Positions 1 through 5,322 of a stretch of DNA of 5,322 bases are shown here, in pieces. The translations under genes were made by a program, and so were the position numbers. Source of the stretch: SFTH01 sp963643985. GTDB lineage: Bacteria > Bacillota > Clostridia > Christensenellales > Aristaeellaceae. The notes below the pieces were generated by a model. It ran no database searches. It was not told the origin of the DNA and was given only the letters and a program-made list of their open reading frames with translations. The stretch covers positions 1 through 5,322 of the forward strand of contig CAVINP010000126.1 of NCBI GenBank assembly GCA_963643985.1, read 5' to 3'. Positions within the stretch are counted from its first letter, which is position 1. Each line of letters starts with the position of its first letter.

Positions 1-23
1 GTGGAACGAAATTCACTGCTCAA
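1..23 (-). CDS. Possible start of the next gene, cut by the window edge
   Basis: Directly after the flippase stop, GAGGTGG (overlapping the TGA) is followed at good distance by TTG at 23, giving MSSEFRS before the window ends; a GTG at 17 is an alternative with longer spacing. This suggests that the polysaccharide operon continues. Seven codons are too few to identify a product, and the start may be chance. Confidence 0.3.
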
Positions 24-32
24 CTTACCACC

Positions 33-1322
33 TCATTTAATCAGTGTATCCTTAACAGCTTCAAACAAATATTTCGGCTTCAGCGATTCCAGCATGATAT
101 AAACACATGGCCGAACGGGTTTGATGATATAGCCTACAACTGCATTTGCAAGGAACTGGGTAACCAGTGATGCAATGGCTGCGCCGTTAATACCCATGAT
201 CGGTATGAGAATCGCATTCAGCACCACATTTGCCAGCGCGCCGGAAAGGTTGATTATCCAAAGATATTTCTGCTTGTTATAGGCCAGTATCCAGATATTC
301 CTAACCGGGCCAATGTAAGAAAATGTTGTGTACCAAACTATTATCCGCAGTGCACTGATCGCAGGGGCATAAGCCGCTCCATAGAGTACATGAATAACTG
401 ATTTGGAGAAAATGGATATGAGTAAACTCTGCGCCAGTGACAGATAGATGATAATAGAATACAGCATTGTCAGCCTATACTTAACAACACCCTCGCCGAT
501 TTTCTGACCTTCGAAGATAGACGGCCTAAATGAATCGATGATAGCACTGAATACAAAATACGTCATTCCCGCACAGGTAACCGCCGCACCATAATAGCCT
601 GTAGCAGTTTCGTCGATCATCATTTTAATCATGATCTTATCCGTCTGCGCAAAGACCGTCACCATTATAGACGAGAGTATATAATGGCGGCTTCTGGAAA
701 ACATCTCTTTGCCGACTTCCCATGAAAAAGTAAACTTCTGCCCACCCAGTTTCCGATACAGTATGATGCTTGCTGAGGCGATAATCGCATAATCCAAGAC
801 ATAGGAAAGAGCAAACCAATATACGGGTTTAGCCGTTGCCAACAGATAAATCTTATATGCGGATACTATGACGTAGGCAATCAGGCTGATGACGGATGTG
901 TATTTGGACATCAACTTAGCCTGATACCAATACTGAATCTGTTCAAATGCCTCTGCCAGCAGAATGAAGCTGTATAACAGACAAACCAGAACGGTATCCG
1001 TTTCATTTGGATTCACAGCGTAGGCGAAGGTCGTGACACCTATGACGCAGCAGACGGCGGAAACAGCGTTCAGCACCATCGTTGTGCCCAGTATCTTGCC
1101 CTCATCTGTGGGTTTGTTGATGATATCCTGCACAAGTAAATTGCCCAAACCCAACTGCATAATCGGAACGACAAACGAAACCAGTGAAACTGCATAGGTT
1201 ATCAATCCGTAATTGGATGGGCCGAGGTAGCGTGCAGTCAACATGTTGATCACCAATGCCAACAGCGACTGAGCTATTCTTCCTGCAATAATCCATACTG
1301 CATTTTTTGCTACTCTGTTCAC
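33..1322 (-). CDS. Wzx-type polysaccharide (lipid-linked repeat unit) flippase
   Basis: This is a polysaccharide biosynthesis/export protein of the MOP (MATE/MVF) superfamily, expected to flip undecaprenyl-linked sugar units across the membrane. The 429 residues form about 12 hydrophobic segments. Typical motifs are the N-terminal ARYLGPSNYGLITYAVSLVS (about 30-49), QTDKIMIKMMIDETATGYYG (about 226-245), and NVVLNAILIPIMGINGAAIA (about 365-384). The start is GTG at 1322: GAGGA (1329-1333), which overlaps the TGA of the polymerase gene, is 6 nt upstream. The 9-nt spacing implies coupled translation with the EpsG-like polymerase, its expected pathway partner. Two sampled 60-base lines are 42-43% GC against 58-72% in sampled lines of the upstream genes, and AGA, ATA and TTG codons are common, which suggests separate acquisition. 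A teichoic-acid or O-unit exporter of the same superfamily cannot be excluded. Confidence 0.88.
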   Translation of the reverse strand: MNRVAKNAVWIIAGRIAQSLLALVINMLTARYLGPSNYGLITYAVSLVSFVVPIMQLGLGNLLVQDIINKPTDEGKILGTTMVLNAVSAVCCVIGVTTFAYAVNPNETDTVLVCLLYSFILLAEAFEQIQYWYQAKLMSKYTSVISLIAYVIVSAYKIYLLATAKPVYWFALSYVLDYAIIASASIILYRKLGGQKFTFSWEVGKEMFSRSRHYILSSIMVTVFAQTDKIMIKMMIDETATGYYGAAVTCAGMTYFVFSAIIDSFRPSIFEGQKIGEGVVKYRLTMLYSIIIYLSLAQSLLISIFSKSVIHVLYGAAYAPAISALRIIVWYTTFSYIGPVRNIWILAYNKQKYLWIINLSGALANVVLNAILIPIMGINGAAIASLVTQFLANAVVGYIIKPVRPCVYIMLESLKPKYLFEAVKDTLIK

Positions 1323-1331
1323 ACCATTTCC

Positions 1332-2357
1332 TCACCCGAAACTGAACGGCAGCGTATCCAATCCGCCCAGAAAGAAGAAGAACGCGCCCGTCAGCACCGC
1401 ATAGCATATCATGTGATAGAGCCACTTGGGCACGAAGTCGAAGTTGCGCACGAGCTTGGGGATAAATATGCCCATATACAGTGTGAGCGGATAGGCAATG
1501 CGCGTGGCGTAGTCGTGCAGAGTGGCAAAGGTGAACACCATGCACAGCACCAGCAGCACGTTGCGCAGGCCCAGGAAGTCCGCGTCCCGATCGTCGCTTC
1601 TGAAGTACGCCAGCAGAAGCATGATCACGTAGGTGATGAACATGGTGTAGGAGCCGGTGGCGCGTGTGGCGACGGCCTCGCCGTAGTAGATGGAACTCAG
1701 AAACGCGAAGATTTGGTTTCTGAATACATACACGACGGCCAGTGCGCCTATGGCCAGCAGTATTCTGCGCCGGTTCAGCTTAATAAAGTAGAGCGGGTAG
1801 AGTATCAGGCAGAACAGCGCAGAGGTGTGAAACAGTGAGGCGAAGACGACAAGCACGATGTAGCGCACGGGTTTCCGCTTGCGGATGAAGTGGTAGGCTG
1901 CGAAGCACAGCGCCATGGCGATGCTCTGCCGCAGGCCGGAGAAGGTCATGATGAAGTTGCCGAAGGCGAAATACCACATGACGCTCATCAGCGGCATTTC
2001 CGAATAGCGGTACAGCGTCAGGAAAATGGGAATCTGTACGATGACGGCGACGGCGATCAGGAAGCCGCGCCGATCCAGCCCCATGAGGTAGAGGAGCTTG
2101 TTGAGCAGCACGTAGCCGGGTTCGTAGTTCAGATATGCCAGGCCGCTGCTCAGGTCCAGCTTGCCGATGGCAGCGAAGGAGGGCACGTAGCCCGCCAGAT
2201 CCGTGCCGACGGTAAAGGAGCGAAAACCCTGAAAGAGTATCACACCCAGACAGGTGAATGTGAAGAACAGCTTTCGCGCCTTCTGAGTATTGCACATCTG
2301 CCCCGTGCCGATGTAGATGGCGAATATGTAGAGCAGCAGAGCGATGTGGTATTGCAT
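1332..2357 (-). CDS. EpsG-family polysaccharide polymerase (Wzy-like membrane protein)
   Basis: EpsG-type proteins are multi-spanning membrane enzymes thought to polymerise exopolysaccharide repeat units on the outer face of the membrane. The 341-residue product is near the family length of about 350-370 and has roughly ten hydrophobic segments. The family pattern is visible in order: GFRSFTVGTDLAGY (about 44-57), YEPGYVLLNKLL (about 78-89), TFSGLRQSIAMAL (about 138-150), and LFHTSALF (about 175-182) after a KRK-rich turn. The start is ATG at 2357, where AGAGGA (2365-2370) sits 7 nt upstream. A GTG 16 codons earlier has no ribosome site and adds a hydrophilic stretch before the first TM helix. 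It lies 69 nt after the NAGPA remnant and 9 nt before the flippase gene, consistent with one polysaccharide cassette. The sugar specificity cannot be read from the sequence. Confidence 0.85.
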   Translation of the reverse strand: MQYHIALLLYIFAIYIGTGQMCNTQKARKLFFTFTCLGVILFQGFRSFTVGTDLAGYVPSFAAIGKLDLSSGLAYLNYEPGYVLLNKLLYLMGLDRRGFLIAVAVIVQIPIFLTLYRYSEMPLMSVMWYFAFGNFIMTFSGLRQSIAMALCFAAYHFIRKRKPVRYIVLVVFASLFHTSALFCLILYPLYFIKLNRRRILLAIGALAVVYVFRNQIFAFLSSIYYGEAVATRATGSYTMFITYVIMLLLAYFRSDDRDADFLGLRNVLLVLCMVFTFATLHDYATRIAYPLTLYMGIFIPKLVRNFDFVPKWLYHMICYAVLTGAFFFFLGGLDTLPFSFG

Positions 2358-2364
2358 AATTAAG

Positions 2365-2370
2365 TCCTCT
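2365..2370 (-). promoter_or_regulatory. Ribosome binding site deciding the epsG-like start
   Basis: AGAGGA on the minus strand, 7 nt before ATG 2357. It lies inside the coding frame of the longer GTG 2405 alternative and so favours the shorter protein. Confidence 0.75.
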
Positions 2371-2382
2371 GAGTGCAGATTT

Positions 2383-2416
2383 GGTTTGAGAGGAAACCCC
2401 TCCACCGCTGACGGTG
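2383..2416 (-). other. Two small inverted repeats in the 69-nt gap before the polymerase gene
   Basis: CACCG/CGGTG with a CTGA loop (2403-2416) and GGTTT/AAACC with a 6-base loop (2383-2398) lie next to each other just after the NAGPA remnant. Each stem is only 5 bp and neither is followed by a proper U-run, so they do not make a convincing intrinsic terminator. They may be chance, or a weak attenuating or RNA-processing element that lowers transcription into the polysaccharide genes. Confidence 0.25.
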
Positions 2417-2426
2417 CCGACGCGCG

Positions 2427-2591
2427 TCAGTCCATCACGGCGATGTAGTCCGAGCACTCGCGGCCATCCTTGTAAGGGGTATTGACGAGCGTATCGCCCA
2501 CCACCATCCGGCCGGTCTTGCCGCCGTCCATGTTGAAGGCAGCCTTACGGCCCGGCGACACCATGAACTCCGAGAGCGTCTTGAGGGATGC
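2427..2591 (-). repeat. Diverged direct repeat, copy A (NAGPA C-terminal coding segment)
   Basis: Pairs with 2887-3051. In the first 30 bases from the stop codon 27 are identical, and the match continues over the FMVS and DGG codons. The encoded residues are about 61% identical, so this is an old duplication and not a recent copy. Confidence 0.8.
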
Positions 2592-2616
2592 GCCGCCCTT
2601 TGTTGTGACGATTCAT
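2427..2616 (-). pseudogene. Decayed second NAGPA-family gene: start and C-terminus kept, middle deleted
   Basis: Read on the minus strand, 2612-2427 is an open stretch of 61 codons with no plausible start, ending CSDYIAVMD and a TGA. Its last 54 residues match the C-terminus of the neighbouring intact NAGPA protein at about 33 of 54 positions without gaps, including FMVS, KAAFN and the DGG motif. At the other end, ATG at 2616 overlaps the preceding TAA and starts MNRHNKGRR, like MNRRN...RRRR of the intact copy. That frame stops after 23 codons (TAA at 2545-2547) and is one base out of register with the C-terminal frame. The simplest reading is an internal deletion of about 1 kb with a junction near 2591-2600, leaving a non-functional gene. 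An assembly collapse between the two similar copies is the main alternative. The missing part includes the membrane anchor, NGD and PRTAIG motifs. Confidence 0.8.
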
Positions 2617-2867
2617 TATCTTCTGATCATGCGCTCGTCTCTGCGCTGCGCTTCGGCGCGGCGGCGGGCATTGCGGATGCGCTGCCTGCGGTCATGGATG
2701 AGCATGCAGGCGTTAAAGATTGACACCAGAGAGAGTATGAGCAGCAGAAACTTGGTGATACTGTTGTTGATAAACGCCATGGCGCGGTTGACGCGATCCA
2801 GCACAAAGAACACAATGTACATATCGGCAAGCAGGATCGCAACATGGGGCAACCATTTCTTCAGCAT
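2616..2867 (-). CDS. Small two-TM membrane protein with basic C-terminal tail, function unknown
   Basis: I do not recognise a family. The 83-residue product has two hydrophobic helices, about 6-23 (containing HVAILLADMYIVFFVL) and 37-57 (ITKFLLLILSLVSIFNACML). They are separated by a short loop holding DRVNRAMAFINN. A C-terminal tail (about 58-83) is almost entirely Arg, Ala, Glu and Gln, strongly positive and probably helical. The positive-inside rule puts both termini in the cytoplasm. An AGGAGGT site at 2876-2882, 8 nt before the ATG, is the strongest ribosome site in the window, which argues for real expression. It starts 19 nt after the NAGPA stop. Its TAA overlaps the ATG of the decayed second NAGPA copy (TAATG), a translational-coupling arrangement. 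Lying between two NAGPA genes, it may be an accessory or anchoring partner of those enzymes; this is inference. Confidence 0.75.
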   Translation of the reverse strand: MLKKWLPHVAILLADMYIVFFVLDRVNRAMAFINNSITKFLLLILSLVSIFNACMLIHDRRQRIRNARRRAEAQRRDERMIRR

Positions 2868-2886
2868 TTGAACGCACCTCCTGCCG

Positions 2887-3051
2887 TCAGTCGATGACCG
2901 CGATGTAGTCCGAGCAGCGGCGACCGCCCTCGTAGGCTGTGTTGATGACCGTGCTGCCCAGCGTCATCATGCTGGTCTGGCCGCCGTCCAGATTGAAGGC
3001 CGCCTTGCAGCCGTAGGACACCATGAACTCCGCCAGGCCCGGCAGCTTCGT
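2887..3051 (-). repeat. Diverged direct repeat, copy B (inside the intact NAGPA gene)
   Basis: This is the partner of 2427-2591. The two lie in the same orientation 460 bases apart with the small membrane-protein gene between them, so recombination between them could delete that gene. Confidence 0.8.
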
Positions 3052-4056
3052 GCCGGGGATGTTGGTGATACGGCCGTCGATCACCACCAGCAGGTAGTGA
3101 CCCGGCTCGATGTAGCCGATGGCCGTGCGCGGATTGTTGCCGCCGATGTAGTTGTAGCCGGTGAAGTCCGTGCGGGCGGTGCCGTCCTCGTTGACCAGGC
3201 CGGGGCCGAAGTTCCAGATGTGATAGGCACCGTTGGACATCTCCTGCTCGGCATCGATCTCGCTTGCCTTGCAGGTCTTCATGGTGCCGTCGGTATAGAT
3301 GATGCAGACCTCGCCCTCGGCGCCCGCCTCGTTGCGGTAGAGCACGCCGTTGCGGGCAGTGATGGCGTAGTCCTTGTTGCTGTAGTAGTCGCCGTTGATC
3401 ATCACGACGCTGCCCGTGCGCTCGGACGCGCTCGTGATGTGCTCACGCTGACCCTTGCCCATAGCATCGTTGGCAAACACGCCCACCAGATGGGTGATAT
3501 TGCGCACGTAGACATCGGCCACGAAGTACTGCTTGGTCTCCTCGTAGACGGCCTGCACCTCGACACGGACGTTGCGCCCCACGTAGAGATTGCCCTCCTG
3601 ATAGGGCGTATCGGTGAACTTGTCCGGCCACCAGGAGTAGGATTCCGGCACGAGCGGATCACCCTGCGCTGCGGTGGTGTCCGCCGAAACCGTATCGGTC
3701 ATCGCCGCCGTATCGGTCGCGGTCGCCATGTCTGTCGTTGCCGCCGTGTCGGTCGTTGCCGCCGTGTCGGTCGCGGTCGTATCGGTCGCGGTCGTATCGG
3801 CCGTCGGTGCGGCGGTCGCCTGCACCACGCTGTCCGTGGGGCGCTTGACTTCAACCTTGGTGGCCTTGCCCGGCAGCACGTGATGCGGCAGTGCAAAGAT
3901 CACAAGCGCGATGCCCAGCGCCAGTATGTGGCAGATGATCATCTTGCCCACCGGCATCAGCCGCCCGTGGTCAATGCCCAGCAGACGCTTGATGTCAAAC
4001 CTTCTGCGCGGCCGTCTGCGCCGGTTGCCGCCGTACGACATGTTGCGACGATTCAA
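2887..4056 (-). CDS. Membrane-anchored phosphodiester glycosidase (NAGPA domain, COG4632-like)
   Basis: The family includes the N-acetylglucosamine-1-phosphodiester alpha-N-acetylglucosaminidase fold and is often annotated as exopolysaccharide-related; the actual substrate here is unknown. The product is about 389 residues. A basic, Arg-rich cytoplasmic N-terminus (RRRRPRRR near 12-19) precedes one membrane segment (about 38-57), so the rest should be extracellular. Residues about 78-131 are a Thr/Ala/Asp linker with ATDTA-type repeats. The NAGPA domain fills the remainder, with family hallmarks INGDYYSN (about 219-226), NNPRTAIGY (about 306-314), VVIDGR (about 323-328) and FNLDGGQTS (about 353-361), ending CSDYIAVID. 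The start is taken as TTG at 4056: GAGGG (4065-4069) is 8 nt upstream, and the next 14 bases nearly match the start of the decayed paralogue. An in-frame GTG at 4065 overlaps that ribosome site, so it is less likely. It follows ruvA by 19 nt and is probably cotranscribed. Confidence 0.88.
   Translation of the reverse strand: MNRRNMSYGGNRRRRPRRRFDIKRLLGIDHGRLMPVGKMIICHILALGIALVIFALPHHVLPGKATKVEVKRPTDSVVQATAAPTADTTATDTTATDTAATTDTAATTDMATATDTAAMTDTVSADTTAAQGDPLVPESYSWWPDKFTDTPYQEGNLYVGRNVRVEVQAVYEETKQYFVADVYVRNITHLVGVFANDAMGKGQREHITSASERTGSVVMINGDYYSNKDYAITARNGVLYRNEAGAEGEVCIIYTDGTMKTCKASEIDAEQEMSNGAYHIWNFGPGLVNEDGTARTDFTGYNYIGGNNPRTAIGYIEPGHYLLVVIDGRITNIPGTKLPGLAEFMVSYGCKAAFNLDGGQTSMMTLGSTVINTAYEGGRRCSDYIAVID
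3734..3799 (-). repeat. Short tandem repeats coding for the Thr/Ala/Asp linker
   Basis: Two perfect copies of an 18-base unit (3734-3751 and 3752-3769, + strand GTCGTTGCCGCCGTGTCG) are followed directly by two perfect copies of a 15-base unit (3770-3784 and 3785-3799, + strand GTCGCGGTCGTATCG). More diverged units continue to about 3690. They encode DTAATT and DTTAT type repeats in the extracellular linker between the membrane anchor and the NAGPA domain. Both units are multiples of three, so copy-number change would alter linker length without breaking the frame. Confidence 0.85.
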
Positions 4057-4063
4057 ATTGAAC

Positions 4064-4070
4064 ACCCTCT
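4064..4070 (-). promoter_or_regulatory. Ribosome binding site choosing a TTG start for the NAGPA gene
   Basis: AGAGGGT on the minus strand lies in the 19-nt gap after ruvA. Its GAGGG core is 8 nt from TTG at 4056, ideal spacing, but it overlaps the alternative GTG at 4065. Comparison with the paralogue start at 2616 (ATGAATCGTCACAAC against TTGAATCGTCGCAAC, 13 of 15 identical) supports the TTG. Confidence 0.6.
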
Positions 4071-4075
4071 ATTCT

Positions 4076-4669
4076 TTATTCACCCAGCCCCCGCAGAGCC
4101 AGGAAGATCAGCTTGTCAGGTTCCTGCGTCTCACCCGCCACACGGGCCACGGCCTTGGCAGCTTCCGAGCCGGAGTAGCCCAGAGCCACCAGTGCGGCGA
4201 TCGCCTCGGCCTCGGGGCCGGCTGCGTCTGGCTTGGGCACGACGACGTTTGTGCCGCTGAGCTCGTCGCCGTCCACCTTGTCCTTGAGCTCGAGCACCAG
4301 CCGCTGCGCGGTCTTTTTGCCGATGCCGGGCACGCGCGTGAGTGCCGCGGCGTCACCGCTCATGAGCGCTATGGTCAGATCGCGCACGCTCAAGGCAGAG
4401 AGTATGCCCAGCGCCGTGCGTGCACCCACGCCGGATACGCTGCGCAGGCGCTCGTACATCTTCTTTTCTTCGCGGCTGTAGAAGCCGAACAGCTCCATGG
4501 CGTCCTCGCGCACGCTCAGCACGCAGTAGAGCTTCATGCGTTCGCCCACGGCCGGAGCGGTCGAGAGCGTCGCGCCGCTGACGTTGAGCAGATAGCCCAC
4601 GCCGTTCGCATCCAGCACGATTGCATCCTGCGTCTTTTCCGCCACGATGCCTTCTATATGTGCAAACAT
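4076..4669 (-). CDS. ruvA: Holliday junction branch migration protein RuvA
   Basis: RuvA is the tetrameric DNA-binding subunit that holds the four-way junction and loads the RuvB ATPase for branch migration. The 197-residue product matches the family length of about 200. It has an N-terminal OB-fold domain (about 1-64, starting MFAHIEGIV with VGYLLNV near 24-30). Two helix-hairpin-helix motifs follow: SVSGVGARTALGIL (about 77-90) and RVPGIGKKTAQRLVLELKDK (about 112-131). An acidic/proline-containing linker (about 133-155) leads to the C-terminal RuvB-contacting domain (about 155-197, ALVALGYSGSEAAKAV). The start is fixed by the family N-terminus and by AAGGA at 4676-4680, 6 nt before the ATG; the frame remains open upstream but that part is the ruvC shadow. 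It lies 40 nt after ruvC. No ruvB follows; the next gene is a glycosidase, 19 nt away. Confidence 0.97.
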   Translation of the reverse strand: MFAHIEGIVAEKTQDAIVLDANGVGYLLNVSGATLSTAPAVGERMKLYCVLSVREDAMELFGFYSREEKKMYERLRSVSGVGARTALGILSALSVRDLTIALMSGDAAALTRVPGIGKKTAQRLVLELKDKVDGDELSGTNVVVPKPDAAGPEAEAIAALVALGYSGSEAAKAVARVAGETQEPDKLIFLALRGLGE

Positions 4670-4709
4670 AGTTTTTCCTTCCGTCTGTAATGGTTGGTTA
4701 CCGGTTCTC

Positions 4710-5204
4710 TCACTTAATCCTGAACATATCCTTCGCGTGCTGGCTGTTCGCATGCGTGATCGCCACCGCCAGCGCATCTGCCGCGTCGTCCGGGCGGGCA
4801 ATGTCCTGCATGTGCAACAGCAGCTTGACCATGTGCTGCACCTGATGTTTGTCCGCGCCGCCGTAGCCGGTGACCGCCTGCTTGATCTGCATGGGTGTGT
4901 ATTCGTAGATCTGATCCGTGCGTCCGACAACCGCCACCAGCGCCACGCCGCGAGCCGCACTGACCGCCATGCCCGTGGTGATGTTCTTGGAGAAGAACAG
5001 CTCTTCAAACGCCACCTCGTCGGGGTGATAGGTCTGCATCAGCTCGTCCACGCCGCGGTAGACGGCCTGCAGGCGCTTGGGCATGCTCTGCCCCGGACGC
5101 GTGATCACCGCACCGAACTGTATCAGCCTGCAGCTGCCGCGCTGCGCTTCTATCACGCCGTAGCCCAGCGTCGCCAGGCCCGGATCGATACCGAGTATGA
5201 TCAT
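4710..5204 (-). CDS. ruvC: Crossover junction endodeoxyribonuclease RuvC
   Basis: RuvC is the dimeric, Mg-dependent nuclease that cuts Holliday junctions symmetrically in recombination and repair, working with RuvAB. The 164-residue product is close to the usual length of about 165-175. It opens with the RNase H-fold motif MIILGIDPG, which holds the first acidic residue, D7. The second is E67 in AFEELFFSKN, and the last two are D140 and D143 in PDDAADALA, so the whole D-E-D-D set is present. ADKHQVQ near residue 117 is the conserved basic/Q segment. The frame stays open 30 codons further upstream, but that extension runs through the promoter and GGAGG site and is not RuvC-like, so the ATG at 5204 is chosen. 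The GGAGG at 5217-5221 lies 12 nt before this ATG, slightly long. It is the first gene of the co-directional run, 40 nt before ruvA. Identification is secure. Confidence 0.97.
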   Translation of the reverse strand: MIILGIDPGLATLGYGVIEAQRGSCRLIQFGAVITRPGQSMPKRLQAVYRGVDELMQTYHPDEVAFEELFFSKNITTGMAVSAARGVALVAVVGRTDQIYEYTPMQIKQAVTGYGGADKHQVQHMVKLLLHMQDIARPDDAADALAVAITHANSQHAKDMFRIK

Positions 5205-5229
5205 GGGAACTATAAACCTCCAGTAAATA

Positions 5230-5258
5230 AGAATACTCAAAAAAGCCACCATTGTCAA
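5230..5258 (-). promoter_or_regulatory. Sigma-A type promoter for ruvC
   Basis: On the minus strand a perfect -35 TTGACA (5258-5253) is separated by exactly 17 bases from -10 TATTCT (5235-5230), four of six bases of consensus. Transcription should start around 5222-5224, only a few bases before the GGAGG of ruvC, giving a leader of about 20 nt. It is the only well-formed promoter seen upstream of the gene run. No SOS (LexA-type) box was recognised next to it. Confidence 0.75.
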
Positions 5259-5322
5259 GGCATATCCTATAAAAAGAATAGCATGGTTACACACGTATTT
5301 TCATCAGTTGCATGGAATAAAA

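Noticed and set aside
2358..2405. GTG start adding 16 residues to the polymerase
   Set aside because: It has no ribosome site, its hydrophilic residues precede the first TM helix, and a good AGAGGA site supports ATG 2357.
1780..2457. 225-codon minus-strand frame overlapping the polymerase and the NAGPA remnant
   Set aside because: Arg/His/Leu-rich out-of-frame reading of the polymerase gene without domain features.
3734..3799. CRISPR-like short repeats
   Set aside because: The repeats are directly adjacent with no spacers, are multiples of three, and lie in frame inside a coding gene.
3097..4260. 387-codon open frame on the + strand, opposite the NAGPA gene and ruvA
   Set aside because: It is the antisense shadow of GC-rich genes: valine/arginine/glycine low complexity, no ribosome site, no recognisable domain, while the minus strand encodes clear families.
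3911..4690. 259-codon + strand frame opposite ruvA and the NAGPA N-terminus
   Set aside because: Composition is His/Ala/Arg-rich antisense, spanning two genes with clear minus-strand identities.
4670..5008. N-terminal extension of the ruvA frame
   Set aside because: The extension is Arg/Trp/Ser-rich out-of-frame ruvC; RuvA homology and a good ribosome site begin at ATG 4669.
5205..5294. 30-codon hydrophobic extension upstream of ruvC, resembling a signal peptide
   Set aside because: RuvC is cytoplasmic and begins MIILGIDPG. The extension contains the promoter and GGAGG site, so it is untranslated; its hydrophobicity comes from AT-rich sequence.
5283..5322. Possible divergent gene starting ATG on the + strand at the right edge
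   Set aside because: No convincing ribosome site or promoter, and only 13 codons are visible.

Overview
The window looks like a chromosomal segment from a fairly GC-rich Gram-positive anaerobe of the Clostridia, most likely an Oscillospirales/Ruminococcaceae-type gut bacterium. The pointers are strong AGGAGG-type ribosome binding sites, RuvC as the Holliday-junction resolvase (Bacilli usually use RecU instead), membrane-anchored NAGPA-domain proteins, and an EpsG-type polymerase. The genus is inference only. No phage, IS element, CRISPR, tRNA or rRNA was seen.

Every gene is on the minus strand, so the reading order is from high to low coordinates. A clear sigma-A type promoter (about 5230-5258) drives ruvC (5204-4710), followed 40 nt later by ruvA (4669-4076). 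Nineteen nt further on comes a membrane-anchored phosphodiester glycosidase (NAGPA/COG4632-type) gene (4056-2887), with a probable TTG start and an ATDTA-type low-complexity linker. After another 19 nt is a small two-TM protein with a very basic tail (2867-2616). Its stop codon overlaps the ATG of a second NAGPA gene that is gutted: only about the first nine codons and the last 57 or so remain, out of frame with each other (2616-2427). A 69-nt gap without a convincing terminator leads to an EpsG-like polysaccharide polymerase (2357-1332). Nine nt later a Wzx/MATE-type flippase starts (1322-33). A further gene may begin at the left edge.

Functionally there are two blocks. RuvC and RuvA act in Holliday-junction resolution and branch migration; ruvB is not in this window. 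The rest looks like the start of a cell-surface or exopolysaccharide locus: NAGPA enzymes acting on sugar phosphodiesters outside the membrane, a polymerase, and a lipid-linked-repeat flippase. The tight spacing would let the ruv promoter read into the surface genes, but this is inferred from layout. The flippase gene is clearly AT-richer than the rest (about 42-43% GC in two sampled 60-base lines against 58-72% in sampled lines of the epsG, NAGPA and ruvA genes), which suggests a separate origin.

The most interesting points are the decayed NAGPA duplicate with its preserved coupled start, the small membrane protein lying between the two NAGPA copies, and the joining of a surface-polysaccharide cassette to ruvCA. 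I found no convincing new system.
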